A DNA stretch of 64,000 nucleotides, taken from contig NZ_JASKYM010000010.1 in NCBI RefSeq assembly GCF_030131845.1, positions 1 through 64,000 on the forward strand, given 5' to 3'. Made by a program: the position numbers and the translations under genes. The notes below the pieces were generated by a model that saw only the letters and a list, made by a program, of their open reading frames with translations, made no database searches and was not told the DNA's origin. Positions 46,614 to 54,839 of the stretch are shown here, piece after piece. The stretch's first letter is position 1. Every line of letters begins with the position of its first letter. Source of the stretch: Romboutsia sedimentorum. Lineage in GTDB: Bacteria > Bacillota > Clostridia > Peptostreptococcales > Peptostreptococcaceae.

Positions 46614-46904
46614 ATGAGTGATGATTATAAGTTCCCTGAACAAAAAACCGATAATTATAAGTTTTTCAACCACAAAGCATGTGAATATTTTCCTTGCCAC
46701 AAAACTAATAAACCAGATGAATTCAACTGTTTATTTTGTTATTGCCCTTTATATGCTTTAGGTGATAACTGTGGTGGAAATTTTAAATATAGCAAAAATG
46801 GTTTTAAGGACTGTTCAAGCTGTATGCTTCCTCACAATAAAAATAACTATGAGTATATTATGGGTAAATTCCAAGATATTATTAAAATTTCAAGTAAAAA
46901 ATAA
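46614..46904 (+). CDS. Cysteine-rich small domain protein
   Basis: The 96 residues carry eight Cys, mostly in pairs: CEYFPCHK, CLFCYCPLY, CGGNF, CSSCMLPH. This is the Cys-rich small domain (COG2158) found alone or fused to cobalamin-biosynthesis proteins in anaerobes. It probably binds zinc or an iron-sulfur cluster. AGGAGGT precedes the ATG, and a TATAAT lies at 46575-46580. It is a single gene divergent from hflX. Confidence 0.82.
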   Translation: MSDDYKFPEQKTDNYKFFNHKACEYFPCHKTNKPDEFNCLFCYCPLYALGDNCGGNFKYSKNGFKDCSSCMLPHNKNNYEYIMGKFQDIIKISSKK

Positions 46905-46990
46905 TATAACATCCTAGATGATAAAATATAATATTTTTTAAATAACCAAAAGTACATTTATATCTATATTTCATACAACTTTGTATGTAC

Positions 46991-47030
46991 TATAAAAAGA
47001 GAGCAATACAATTATCGCTCTCTTTTTATA
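46991..47030. terminator. Bidirectional terminator, Cys-rich protein / Lit-like protein
   Basis: TATAAAAAGAGAGC and GCTCTCTTTTTATA form a 14-pair stem with a 12-base loop. The 3' arm overlaps the last codons of the minus-strand gene. Confidence 0.88.
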
Positions 47031-47647
47031 TTTAACAATCTATATACTACATACATTAATATACTTGATATTAATACAAGTGATAGCATCATAACTCCGG
47101 TATGAAAGAAAAACTGTTGCGGTAACATATCTATCACAGGATCTAAGTTAGGATCAAATATCCAGTAATCATTACTAAACATAAGCTTATGAAAAATAAC
47201 AAAACTACCTTCAAAGTTTATCACAATAGGAAGTGCTAGTATTATAGGTATACTTATTAGCGATTTTGAAGTTACATTTAAAAATTTTATATTTTTATAT
47301 TTTATATTTATAAATAAGCCTATTATAGAAATAATTAAACATAAATTAAATAATTTATTTATGTTTTGAAAAATATCTCTAACTTCTTCAAAATGTATTT
47401 TCCCTTGTGGTGATGATTTTATAGTTGGCATCTCAAAATTCTTATCATCTTTTCCTAAGTTGTAATCTATTAAGTAATCATAGTTTAACATTATTTCTTC
47501 TTCTGACAAATTAGATAATATCGGTATATTTAATTTATCTATATCATAATAATAAAGTTCTTTAAATCCTACCGTAAATTTTATTATTCCTGTTATTATT
47601 AGTATGCTAAAACATACCGGAAATATTATATTTAAAATTTTTTTCAT
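47012..47647 (-). CDS. DUF1461/TIGR01906 membrane protein, Lit-type lipoprotein transacylase candidate
   Basis: A 211-residue protein with four membrane helices: one at the start (6-26), a large external loop with NLSEEEIMLNYDYLIDYN, then three more at about 98-118, 129-150 and 180-203. This is the TIGR01906 family. One characterised group is Lit, the lipoprotein intramolecular transacylase of Enterococcus and Bacillus, which moves an acyl chain from the glyceryl moiety to the N-terminus, making lyso-form lipoproteins. Assignment to Lit is by family only. Confidence 0.7.
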   Translation of the reverse strand: MKKILNIIFPVCFSILIITGIIKFTVGFKELYYYDIDKLNIPILSNLSEEEIMLNYDYLIDYNLGKDDKNFEMPTIKSSPQGKIHFEEVRDIFQNINKLFNLCLIISIIGLFINIKYKNIKFLNVTSKSLISIPIILALPIVINFEGSFVIFHKLMFSNDYWIFDPNLDPVIDMLPQQFFFHTGVMMLSLVLISSILMYVVYRLLNIKRER

Positions 47648-47725
47648 TTACTCAGCGCCCCTAAAGCTTCCTACTTATTTTTTAATACCCCTTACAATAT
47701 ACCCAAATAAAACATTATCTATAAT

Positions 47726-49276
47726 TTAAACTATCTTAGTAGTGAAATCTTCTATATTCCATACATCATCAACTATATCCATATAAAATTCTGGTTCATG
47801 ACAAACTAAAAGAACTGTTCCCCTAAATTCGTTTATTGCTTTTTTTAGTTCATCTTTAGCTTCTACATCTAAATGGTTTGTAGGCTCATCAATTACTAAT
47901 AAGTTTATACTCTTTAGCATAACCTTACATAATCTTACCTTAGCCGCTTCTCCTCCACTTAAAACTCTCATTTGGCTAGTTATATGTTCATTAGTTAGTC
48001 CACATTTAGCAAGGTGTTGTCTTACTTCAAAGTTAGTAAGTCCTGGGAACTCTGACCATATTTCTTCAATAGGAGTATTATAGTTTTCTCTTGAACTTTC
48101 TTGTTCAAAATATCCAACTTCTAGATAGTCTCCCAGTTTAACTTCTCCACCAAAAGGTTTTACTATTCCAAGTAGCGTTTTAAGTAATGTAGATTTACCT
48201 ACACCATTCATACCTTTTAATGCAACTTTTTTATTTCTCTCCAATGTAAAGTTAAGGGGACTAGTTAAAGCTTCATCATATCCTAATATTAATTCTTCAG
48301 TTTGGAATACAAATCTACTTGGTACTCTAGCTTCTTTAAATCCAAATGTAGGCTTTATCTTTTCTTTTGGTCTTTCTAAAACTTCCATCTTATCTAATTT
48401 CTTTTGTCTACTGTTTGCCATACCACGAGTAGCAACTCTAGCTTTATTTCTAGCTACAAAATCTTCTAGTTTCTTTCTTTCTTCAATTTGTCTATCATAA
48501 GCTTGTTCTTCTTGACGCTTCTTTATATCATTAAGTCTAACAAACTCATCATAGTTTCCTTTGTATCTACTTAGTTCACCATTTTCCATATGATAAATTA
48601 CATTACATGTATTGTTTATAAAGTCTATATCATGAGATACTAATATAAAACTATTTTCATATTCTTGAAGATATCTTGTTAACCAAGTTATATGTTCTTC
48701 ATCTAAATAGTTTGTAGGCTCATCTAATATTAATATTGTAGGATTTTCAAGTAATAATTTAGTTAAAAGTACTTTTGTTCTTTGACCTCCACTTAAATCG
48801 CATACATCTCTATCTAATCCTATTTCACCTAATCCTAATCCATTTGCAACTTCTTGAATTTTTGCATCTATCATATAGAATCCGCTATTTTCTAATATTG
48901 TTTGTATTTCTGCTGTTTCTTCTAATAATTTTGTCATTTCATCATCATTAGCTTCACCCATTTTGTCATACATAAGTATCATTTCTTGTTCTAAATCAAA
49001 CATTGATTTAAATGCTTCTCTTAATATGTCTCTTATAGTATTTCCTTTACTAAGTACTGTATGTTGATCTAAATAACCTACAGTAGCTCTTGATGACCAC
49101 TTTATATTACCAGCATCCGGCATAAGCTTTTTTGTTATTATATTTAAAAAACTTGATTTTCCTTCTCCATTTGCACCAACTAGTGCTATATGTTCACCTT
49201 TTCTAAGCCTAAATGAAACATTCTCTAGTATAGTTCTCGCTCCGAAACCATGACTTACATTTTCTACTACTAGCAT
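47726..49276 (-). CDS. ABC-F family ATPase
   Basis: The 516-residue protein has two ATPase domains: Walker A GANGEGKSS and GMNGVGKST, signatures LSGGQ and LSGGE, Walker B LILDEPTNYLD and LVIDEPTNHLD. No membrane segment is present, and the linker (about 240-305) is charged. ABC-F proteins act on the ribosome E site, as translation factors or antibiotic-protection proteins. The linker is of ordinary length, and I do not see a resistance-type extended arm, so a housekeeping role is more likely. GAGGTGG precedes the ATG. Confidence 0.88.
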   Translation of the reverse strand: MLVVENVSHGFGARTILENVSFRLRKGEHIALVGANGEGKSSFLNIITKKLMPDAGNIKWSSRATVGYLDQHTVLSKGNTIRDILREAFKSMFDLEQEMILMYDKMGEANDDEMTKLLEETAEIQTILENSGFYMIDAKIQEVANGLGLGEIGLDRDVCDLSGGQRTKVLLTKLLLENPTILILDEPTNYLDEEHITWLTRYLQEYENSFILVSHDIDFINNTCNVIYHMENGELSRYKGNYDEFVRLNDIKKRQEEQAYDRQIEERKKLEDFVARNKARVATRGMANSRQKKLDKMEVLERPKEKIKPTFGFKEARVPSRFVFQTEELILGYDEALTSPLNFTLERNKKVALKGMNGVGKSTLLKTLLGIVKPFGGEVKLGDYLEVGYFEQESSRENYNTPIEEIWSEFPGLTNFEVRQHLAKCGLTNEHITSQMRVLSGGEAAKVRLCKVMLKSINLLVIDEPTNHLDVEAKDELKKAINEFRGTVLLVCHEPEFYMDIVDDVWNIEDFTTKIV

Positions 49277-49320
49277 TTTACCACCTCTTTGTTAGTTTTA
49301 TTGTCTATTTATTCTATATT

Positions 49321-49349
49321 ATAATATATTCTTTTTTAACTTAAATCAA
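49321..49349 (-). promoter_or_regulatory. Promoter for the ABC-F gene
   Basis: On the minus strand TTGATT (49344-49349) and TATTAT (49321-49326) are spaced by 17 bases, 45 bases before the ABC-F start. I see no leader ORF or terminator of the antibiotic-attenuation type between them. Confidence 0.45.
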
Positions 49350-49473
49350 GTATAGTAAAATACACTTTTTAAGTTATTTATTTTAATTTTAGGCTATGTT
49401 TTAAATGGGTGTTGATAATTTATTAGGTTTTGAAAGTTATATTATAATATATATAGGTAGCTGTGGGGGTTGA

Positions 49474-49572
49474 AATTATAGGAAAATATGGATGCGTAGG
49501 TTTAATGGTGTTTCAACAAAATACCTATCAAATTATCTAAAATAGTTCAAATGGAAAGAAACATTCCTTATA
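49474..49572 (+). mobile_element. Remnant of an IS1595-like transposase (C-terminal piece)
   Basis: The plus frame reads NYRKIWMRRFNGVSTKYLSN, then YLK, a TAG stop, and FKWKET. The RRFNGVSTKYLxNYLxWFKW pattern is the C-terminal signature of IS1595-type transposases. Here one conserved Trp codon has become a stop, and nothing of the DDE domain is left upstream. It is a dead fragment between the ABC-F gene and the alpha/beta hydrolase gene. Confidence 0.6.
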
Positions 49573-49663
49573 ACTATGCCAGAATAAATGACTTTAAGGA
49601 TAGACAACCGACATTTGTTTAGTTATAGTAAATCGTGAAAACTTTATTTTTGGGGAGGGAATT

Positions 49664-50626
49664 ATGAGAAAGATGTTTAAGATTATAAGTGTTTCAATGT
49701 GTTCGGTATTAATAATTATTTGCGTACTTATAGTGATTATATTTGTTAATCACAGAATTAATTTGTCAAAAGAAAATAAAGATTTTATTCCTAATGGACA
49801 AATGGTAAATGTGAATGGGTATAATATGCACATATATACTGAAGGAGATGGAGATATCCCGTTAGTGTTTATGGCTGGTGGTGGTACAAGTTCACCTACT
49901 TTAGACTTTAAATCTTTATACACATTATTAAGTGATAAATATAAAATTGTTGTTATTGAAAAATTTGGATATGGTTTTAGTGATGTTGTCAATACACCAA
50001 GAGATGTAGAGTCGATTTTAAATGATACAAGAAAAGCACTTTCACTTGCTAATATAAAAGGACCCTATGTATTATTTCCACATTCAATTTCTGGAATAGA
50101 AGCATTATATTGGGCTCAACAGTATCCAAAAGAAATAAAAGGAATTGTAGGTCTTGATATGGCTGTTCCAGAGGCTTATGAGAATTATAAAATAAACATT
50201 CCGATGATAAAGATTGGAGCAATTGCTTCTAAACTGGGAGTTACAAGATTAATTCCAAGCCTATCAGAAAGTGATGCTATAAAATATGGAACATTGACTG
50301 ATAATGAAAAGAAACTATATAAAACAATTTTTTATAGAAGAACTGCTACTTCCACAATGATAGACGAAGTTATAGAAGTTAAAAATAATGCTAATAAAGT
50401 ATCTAAAATTTCTATGCCAGATATTCCAGTATTAATGTTTGTTTCAAATGGTGTTGATACTGGATGGAATGAGACTGATTGGAGAAACATTCAAGAAACT
50501 ACCATAGATAAATTTCAAAATGGAGAAATTGTGTATTTAGATTGTTCTCACTATGTTCATGATATTGAATATAAAAAAATAGCAGAATCTTCAATCAGTT
50601 TTATTAAACAAATAGAAACAAATTAA
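49664..50626 (+). CDS. Membrane-anchored alpha/beta-hydrolase
   Basis: The 320 residues begin with a membrane anchor or signal (about 8-30). The alpha/beta-hydrolase fold that follows has oxyanion region FMAGGGTSSP and a nucleophile elbow PHSISGIEA, where Ser replaces the usual Gly after the nucleophile position. The catalytic His is probably in CSHYVHDIE near the C-terminus. The substrate is unknown. GGGGAGGG precedes the ATG. Its position next to a transposase fragment suggests an acquired gene. Confidence 0.8.
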   Translation: MRKMFKIISVSMCSVLIIICVLIVIIFVNHRINLSKENKDFIPNGQMVNVNGYNMHIYTEGDGDIPLVFMAGGGTSSPTLDFKSLYTLLSDKYKIVVIEKFGYGFSDVVNTPRDVESILNDTRKALSLANIKGPYVLFPHSISGIEALYWAQQYPKEIKGIVGLDMAVPEAYENYKINIPMIKIGAIASKLGVTRLIPSLSESDAIKYGTLTDNEKKLYKTIFYRRTATSTMIDEVIEVKNNANKVSKISMPDIPVLMFVSNGVDTGWNETDWRNIQETTIDKFQNGEIVYLDCSHYVHDIEYKKIAESSISFIKQIETN

Positions 50627-50644
50627 TATTAAATATAAAATTAG

Positions 50645-50684
50645 AATATAAATGTATCGTTAACTTGTAAAATACATTTATATT
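50645..50684. terminator. Terminator after the alpha/beta-hydrolase gene
   Basis: AATATAAATGTAT and ATACATTTATATT form a 13-pair A-U rich stem 20 bases after the stop and before the convergent phospholipase-like gene. Confidence 0.65.
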
Positions 50685-50705
50685 TTAATTTTATAAGTTT
50701 TAAAA

Positions 50706-51434
50706 TTAAAAATATTTATTATTCTTATCCATATACATTAAATCTTCAAAAAACATTATCATACAACCAGCAGTAGTTTTTTGAGATAATGTAATACTTT
50801 TAACCGCTATTAAATAAAATTTAGTATTTAAATCTTCTATATTCCTATACATATGGTCTACTCTAAGTGCATGCAAAGAATTATAATCAGCATAATCCTC
50901 TATGCTATTTAATAGTATCGAATCTTGATGCGATTTAAATCTCTTTATTTTTTTATGATTTTCTTTTACATAAGTTTCAAATTGTCTATGATTATCCAAT
51001 AATCTTCCCTTAGCATGCTGTGGAATTGTTAAGTCTTGTATTATATGGCATGCTGCCCCAAAGAAAAATAAACTTCTTGCATAGTTACCCATTGCAAAAT
51101 ATTTGATTGCCTTATTGTAATATGTTTTCGCAACTGTCATTGCATTTTCATCATATCCATATTTACCTTTACCTTCTTTAGCATTATAAAAATGATGATA
51201 TGATTTAAAATCTTGATCTGCCCAAACTAAACCTTTGTTTATTTCTAATAAATGCTCTTTAAAAAACTCATATTCATTATAATATCCCTCATTTTTTAAT
51301 ATTTCTATCGCATTTTCTTGTATAAATAGATGTACCTCACAAGTTGTTTTAATTACACTTTTCTTAATTGGATTTACTGCTTTAAATGTATTTGATAATG
51401 CTTTTGCATAAGTACTTTCTAATTTTTTTTTCAT
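50706..51434 (-). CDS. Zinc-dependent phospholipase C-like protein
   Basis: The 242 residues match the zinc-dependent phospholipase C/alpha-toxin N-terminal domain. The His and Asp ligands are in VHLFIQENA, WADQDFKSYHHFYN, CHIIQDLTIPQHA and RQFETYV. In secreted clostridial toxins this domain follows a signal peptide, begins with the ligand Trp and is joined to a membrane-binding C2 domain. Here all three are absent, so it is probably intracellular or otherwise not a classical toxin. I start at the ATG at 51434, shortly after GGGTGAT. Confidence 0.72.
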   Translation of the reverse strand: MKKKLESTYAKALSNTFKAVNPIKKSVIKTTCEVHLFIQENAIEILKNEGYYNEYEFFKEHLLEINKGLVWADQDFKSYHHFYNAKEGKGKYGYDENAMTVAKTYYNKAIKYFAMGNYARSLFFFGAACHIIQDLTIPQHAKGRLLDNHRQFETYVKENHKKIKRFKSHQDSILLNSIEDYADYNSLHALRVDHMYRNIEDLNTKFYLIAVKSITLSQKTTAGCMIMFFEDLMYMDKNNKYF

Positions 51435-51491
51435 TGACATCACCCGATTTATTTAGTCATAAAAATTCAATTTGCTCATATATTTAACAAT

Positions 51492-52286
51492 CTATAAATT
51501 AGAATTGTTGCCAAAATAAGCTTCTACTCCATCTGCTATACTTTGCATTAGTTTTCTTTGGTACTGTGGACTAGACATCATATAGTCTTCATTATAATTG
51601 CTCAAAAATCCCATCTCTACTAAAACTACAGGAACTTTAGACCAATTAAATCCTGTTAAATCCCCTCTTTCAAATATTCCATTTACTTCTATTCCTGCTT
51701 TTTTCATATGTTCATCAACAGACTTAGCACAATTATTACTTTTTTCATATATTCTAGATGTATGTTTATTGTCTTTTGATGGTATTAAGATTGATGCACC
51801 TGTCTTTGATGAATTATCCAAACTATCTGCATGCACCCTTATCACCATATCTGCATTCTTTTCATTAGCCATTATTGCTCTTTGTGCGTTGCTTATATTT
51901 ACATCATTCGTTTCTCTAGTCATAGCAACACGATATCCCATACCTTCTAATATATGTTTTAAAACTGTAGATGCTTCTAAGTTTAACATATATTCTGGTT
52001 TTTTAGTAGCTACACCACTAGCTCCTGATGATACCTTGGCCTTGGTTTGTGATGAACCTGGTGCAGCAGGTTCTAAGCTACGGTCTCCCTTTTCTTGGTG
52101 ACCTGGGTCTATACATATTAATAAATCTTTTGGATTATTTTTTTCGTTATTTGATTGTTCTTTAGGATTAATTCCTTTATTAATTAAATTAGTGCTTTTA
52201 TAAAGATTTGTAATTGGATTTGTAGTTCCTATGATTATTATTCCCATAGCAATTATAATTGTAACTAATAATCTATATTTTTTCAT
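51492..52286 (-). CDS. N-acetylmuramoyl-L-alanine amidase (Amidase_3)
   Basis: The 264 residues have an N-terminal membrane anchor (about 7-26), a short linker, and an Amidase_3 domain. The zinc-binding pattern is DPGHQEKGD, NLEASTVLK, VIRVHADS and LVEMGFLSN. It cleaves the amide between muramic acid and L-alanine. A Ser/Ala-rich stretch (SSQTKAKVSSGASGV) lies in the first active-site loop. CwlD-like sporulation amidases share this fold; this could be one, but no partner gene proves it. AAGGAG precedes the ATG. Confidence 0.85.
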   Translation of the reverse strand: MKKYRLLVTIIIAMGIIIIGTTNPITNLYKSTNLINKGINPKEQSNNEKNNPKDLLICIDPGHQEKGDRSLEPAAPGSSQTKAKVSSGASGVATKKPEYMLNLEASTVLKHILEGMGYRVAMTRETNDVNISNAQRAIMANEKNADMVIRVHADSLDNSSKTGASILIPSKDNKHTSRIYEKSNNCAKSVDEHMKKAGIEVNGIFERGDLTGFNWSKVPVVLVEMGFLSNYNEDYMMSSPQYQRKLMQSIADGVEAYFGNNSNL

Positions 52287-52358
52287 ATTTTATACTCCTT
52301 CATATTATATTTTTTATTAAATACTTATAATATTATTTCCAATATTTATAAATTTTAT

Positions 52359-52505
52359 ATGTATGAGTTTTTATTTTTTTTTACTTACATATATATTTAT
52401 ATAGAACTTTTCTTAGTAGCTATTACTTCTTCAAATTTATCTAATAAAACAAGAGTTGTTAAAAAGGCTTTAATAAAAAAATCAAAAAAAGTAAATAAAA
52501 AATAA
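52359..52505 (+). other. Possible 48-aa hydrophobic ORF before a strong terminator
   Basis: This frame has a hydrophobic stretch (residues 4-24) and a Lys-rich tail (KKALIKKSKKVNKK), the layout of type I toxins and other tiny membrane peptides. No Shine-Dalgarno sequence precedes the ATG. I include it because a 20-pair terminator on the same strand begins at its stop codon. It may equally be AT-rich noise. Confidence 0.2.
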
Positions 52506-52544
52506 AATGCTTAATTTATATTATTAAATTAAGCATTTTATTTT
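52499..52544. terminator. Strong hairpin without an assigned gene
   Basis: AAAATAAAATGCTTAATTTA and its exact complement form a 20-pair stem with a six-base loop. It follows no assigned gene on the plus strand. On the minus strand it lies before the amidase and has no clear upstream gene either. Confidence 0.7.
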
Positions 52545-52822
52545 GTGTTTAAATATTACATAAATTCCATTAGTCTATTTTATATTTCACTTTTATTTAT
52601 AATTCATCAATAAAGTAAGCAATACAACGAAATATATACTTTATTTTACTATATATATATGTATTCTAATATTAAATTTTACTATTAAGTTTATTAGTTA
52701 TTTATTTATGTAAACTACGGTTTTATTGCTTCACTTTTCCAAGCATCAAAATTAAATTAGTGTGCAAAATAGTTATAAGGCACCGATAAATCACTTGAGT
52801 TTTGACAGAAAGAAGGTGTTTT
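52545..52822. other. Upstream region of the SpoIVB-like gene
   Basis: An AT-rich stretch with no ORF and no RNA signature that I recognise. It should hold the promoter of the protease gene. I could not identify a convincing housekeeping or sporulation sigma-factor box in it. Confidence 0.4.
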
Positions 52823-53812
52823 ATGAGTTTCCAAATTTCTACTTTGAAAAAACAAAGATTAATAAAGTTAAATTTTATCTTAATTGTATATTTTTTATTA
52901 TATTTTTTCTCAAATAATTTAATTTATGCACAATCTAATGAAAAATTTGATAATACTTACTTAATGCCTATTGGTAATGTACTTCAAATCGATGCTGAGT
53001 TAAAAAATATAATTGTAAGAAACTCTATAGAAGGATCACCATTTTCTTTAGGAGATGCTATATTAAAGGTAAACAATATTCCTGTTAGTAACTATGGTGA
53101 TTTTTCTAATATTTTATCTTCAAGATCTTCAACTGATAAAATATCTGTTTTGGTAAAAAGAGGAGAAAATAATTTTATAGTAAATACGAATAAAGAAGAT
53201 TTAGAAAAAGTTAATTTTAATAACTTGTTGTGTGGATTTGCTACATTAACTTATATAAATCCATCTACAGGAGAATTTGGTGCTGTAGGACATCCCATAA
53301 GTATTGGTTCTTCAAAGAGAATACCAATAAAAAGTGGTCATATTTCTACAACTAAAGATTTAAATATTCAAAAATCTTTTAAAGGTAGTGTTGGTTCAAT
53401 AAGTGCCCAAAGAAAAGACTTGATTGGTAAGTTTAACACAAACACAGAGTTTGGTATAAAAGGAAATGTAATAGGATTTGATACATCTAATTTAAAGTCA
53501 TACAAAGTTGCATCTTTAAATGAAGTTAAATTAGGTAAAGCTCAGGTACTTTTACAAACAACTTCATATGGTTGTGAAAAATTTGATATAGAAATTGTAG
53601 GTATTCAAAAACAAAGAACTCCACAATCAAAGACTTTTAAAATTAAAATAACTGATAAGGATTTATTATCTCAGACCGGTGGTATAATTCAAGGTATGAG
53701 TGGTACACCTATAATTCAAAATAACAAAATAATAGGTGCTATATCTCATGCTGTTGAAAATGACCCCACTCTTGGATATGCTATTTTTATTCAGTGGATG
53801 TTAGAAGATTAA
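52823..53812 (+). CDS. SpoIVB-type S55 family serine peptidase
   Basis: The 329 residues have a signal-anchor (about 10-35), a PDZ domain (about 60-130) and an S55 peptidase domain. The catalytic His is in VGHPISIG, the Ser in GMSGTPIIQ, and an Asp is near KITDKDLL. SpoIVB in Bacillus signals from forespore to mother cell and is encoded next to spo0A. Here spo0A and recN are not adjacent, so this may be the second paralogue known in some clostridia. I start at the ATG at 52823 with AGAAGGTG upstream, not the TTG at 52802. Confidence 0.8.
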   Translation: MSFQISTLKKQRLIKLNFILIVYFLLYFFSNNLIYAQSNEKFDNTYLMPIGNVLQIDAELKNIIVRNSIEGSPFSLGDAILKVNNIPVSNYGDFSNILSSRSSTDKISVLVKRGENNFIVNTNKEDLEKVNFNNLLCGFATLTYINPSTGEFGAVGHPISIGSSKRIPIKSGHISTTKDLNIQKSFKGSVGSISAQRKDLIGKFNTNTEFGIKGNVIGFDTSNLKSYKVASLNEVKLGKAQVLLQTTSYGCEKFDIEIVGIQKQRTPQSKTFKIKITDKDLLSQTGGIIQGMSGTPIIQNNKIIGAISHAVENDPTLGYAIFIQWMLED

Positions 53813-53818
53813 TATTAA

Positions 53819-53854
53819 TAAAGTCAGTTGTGGTAACTTACACAACTGACTTTA
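53819..53854. terminator. Bidirectional terminator, SpoIVB-like / YunB
   Basis: TAAAGTCAGTTGTG, an eight-base loop and CACAACTGACTTTA form a 14-pair stem between convergent sporulation genes. Confidence 0.9.
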
Positions 53855-53859
53855 CTTAA

Positions 53860-54558
53860 TTATTTTACTCCATTAATTTTTACTTTCGGTAATATGTTAG
53901 GTACGTTTTCTTCAGGTATGTTAACGTAGCTACCAGGCACATCTCCTACTATTATTGTTTCACAAATAGGTATTTTTGATTTCACTTCTTTAGTTGATGT
54001 TGTAAGTGGTATTACTACTTTTACTTGCGTTTTTGCTTCTAAATAAATACTATGTCTTGATTGATTAATACCAGATGATTCAAAATTAGTCTTAAAATCA
54101 ACAGATACAGTTCCTATAGGTTCTATAGATACTTTTAATTGTGGTCCATATTTAGCTAATATGGGGCTTCCTAGCGCAGTTCCTATTGGTATGTATGAAG
54201 TTGTTGTTTTTACTTGTTTTAACTCTTCTTGAATCTTTAAAGCTACATCTGAAGCTATTTTATTCATCATTATAGTATTTGCTTGAATCATTGTTAGTTT
54301 TCCATCAGAATCTAATTTTGTATGCATTAAATCTGAATAATCTATTTTGTCTTTAACTATTTCTCCAACAGCTTTGTTTATAGATCTATTTGCAAGTTCA
54401 AGTGCCTTGGTTTCTGCTAATACTTTTATGGTTGGTCTTAAACTAGTATCTACATATATAAAACTGCCTATTAACACAGATAAGAGAAACATCGCTGATA
54501 CTATTATTAGATTTTTTTTAAAGTTATTATTTTTATAGTCAATTTTTCTATTTTTCAT
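53860..54558 (-). CDS. yunB: Sporulation protein YunB
   Basis: The 232 residues have one N-terminal membrane helix (about 16-35) and a YunB domain. Its KALELANRSINKAV opening and the later TSYIPIGTALGSPILAKYGPQ block are characteristic, as is the C-terminal ICETIIVGDVPGSYVNIP. YunB is needed for full spore formation in Bacillus and is made in the mother cell, but its biochemical role is unknown. AAGGGGGA sits before the ATG at 54558; the longer frame to 54588 starts at a TTG. Confidence 0.88.
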   Translation of the reverse strand: MKNRKIDYKNNNFKKNLIIVSAMFLLSVLIGSFIYVDTSLRPTIKVLAETKALELANRSINKAVGEIVKDKIDYSDLMHTKLDSDGKLTMIQANTIMMNKIASDVALKIQEELKQVKTTTSYIPIGTALGSPILAKYGPQLKVSIEPIGTVSVDFKTNFESSGINQSRHSIYLEAKTQVKVVIPLTTSTKEVKSKIPICETIIVGDVPGSYVNIPEENVPNILPKVKINGVK

Positions 54559-54794
54559 AACAGTCCCCCTTAATACTTTATGTATCAACTATTAAGTATT
54601 TGCTTTTTATATAATAAAGAACAACATTTTATTTTGAATAGTTAAATATATAATAAACCACCACATATTTTTTATATTATTAGATAAAAATAGTTATTAC
54701 ACATGTCTTAGTTTATTTTAATAATATTTTTTATGTGAAATATATATAATATGTTACATTATATTCATTTTGATTATCTAGTTAGAAAATTATT

Positions 54795-54811
54795 CACATA
54801 TGTGGTATAAT
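54795..54811 (+). promoter_or_regulatory. PBP1 promoter with overlapping palindrome
   Basis: The extended -10 TGGTATAAT (54803-54811) lies 29 bases before the PBP1 start. A perfect CACATATGTG palindrome (54795-54804) overlaps its 5' end. A TTAGAA is available 18 bases upstream as a weak -35. The palindrome could be an operator, but ten-base AT-rich palindromes are also common by chance. Confidence 0.5.
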
Positions 54812-54839
54812 ATTGCATTAAGTAAGGAGGTTAAACTTA

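Noticed and set aside
51598-52101. 167-codon plus-strand frame opposite the amidase
   Set aside because: Antisense to the amidase catalytic domain; no ribosome site and no family resemblance.
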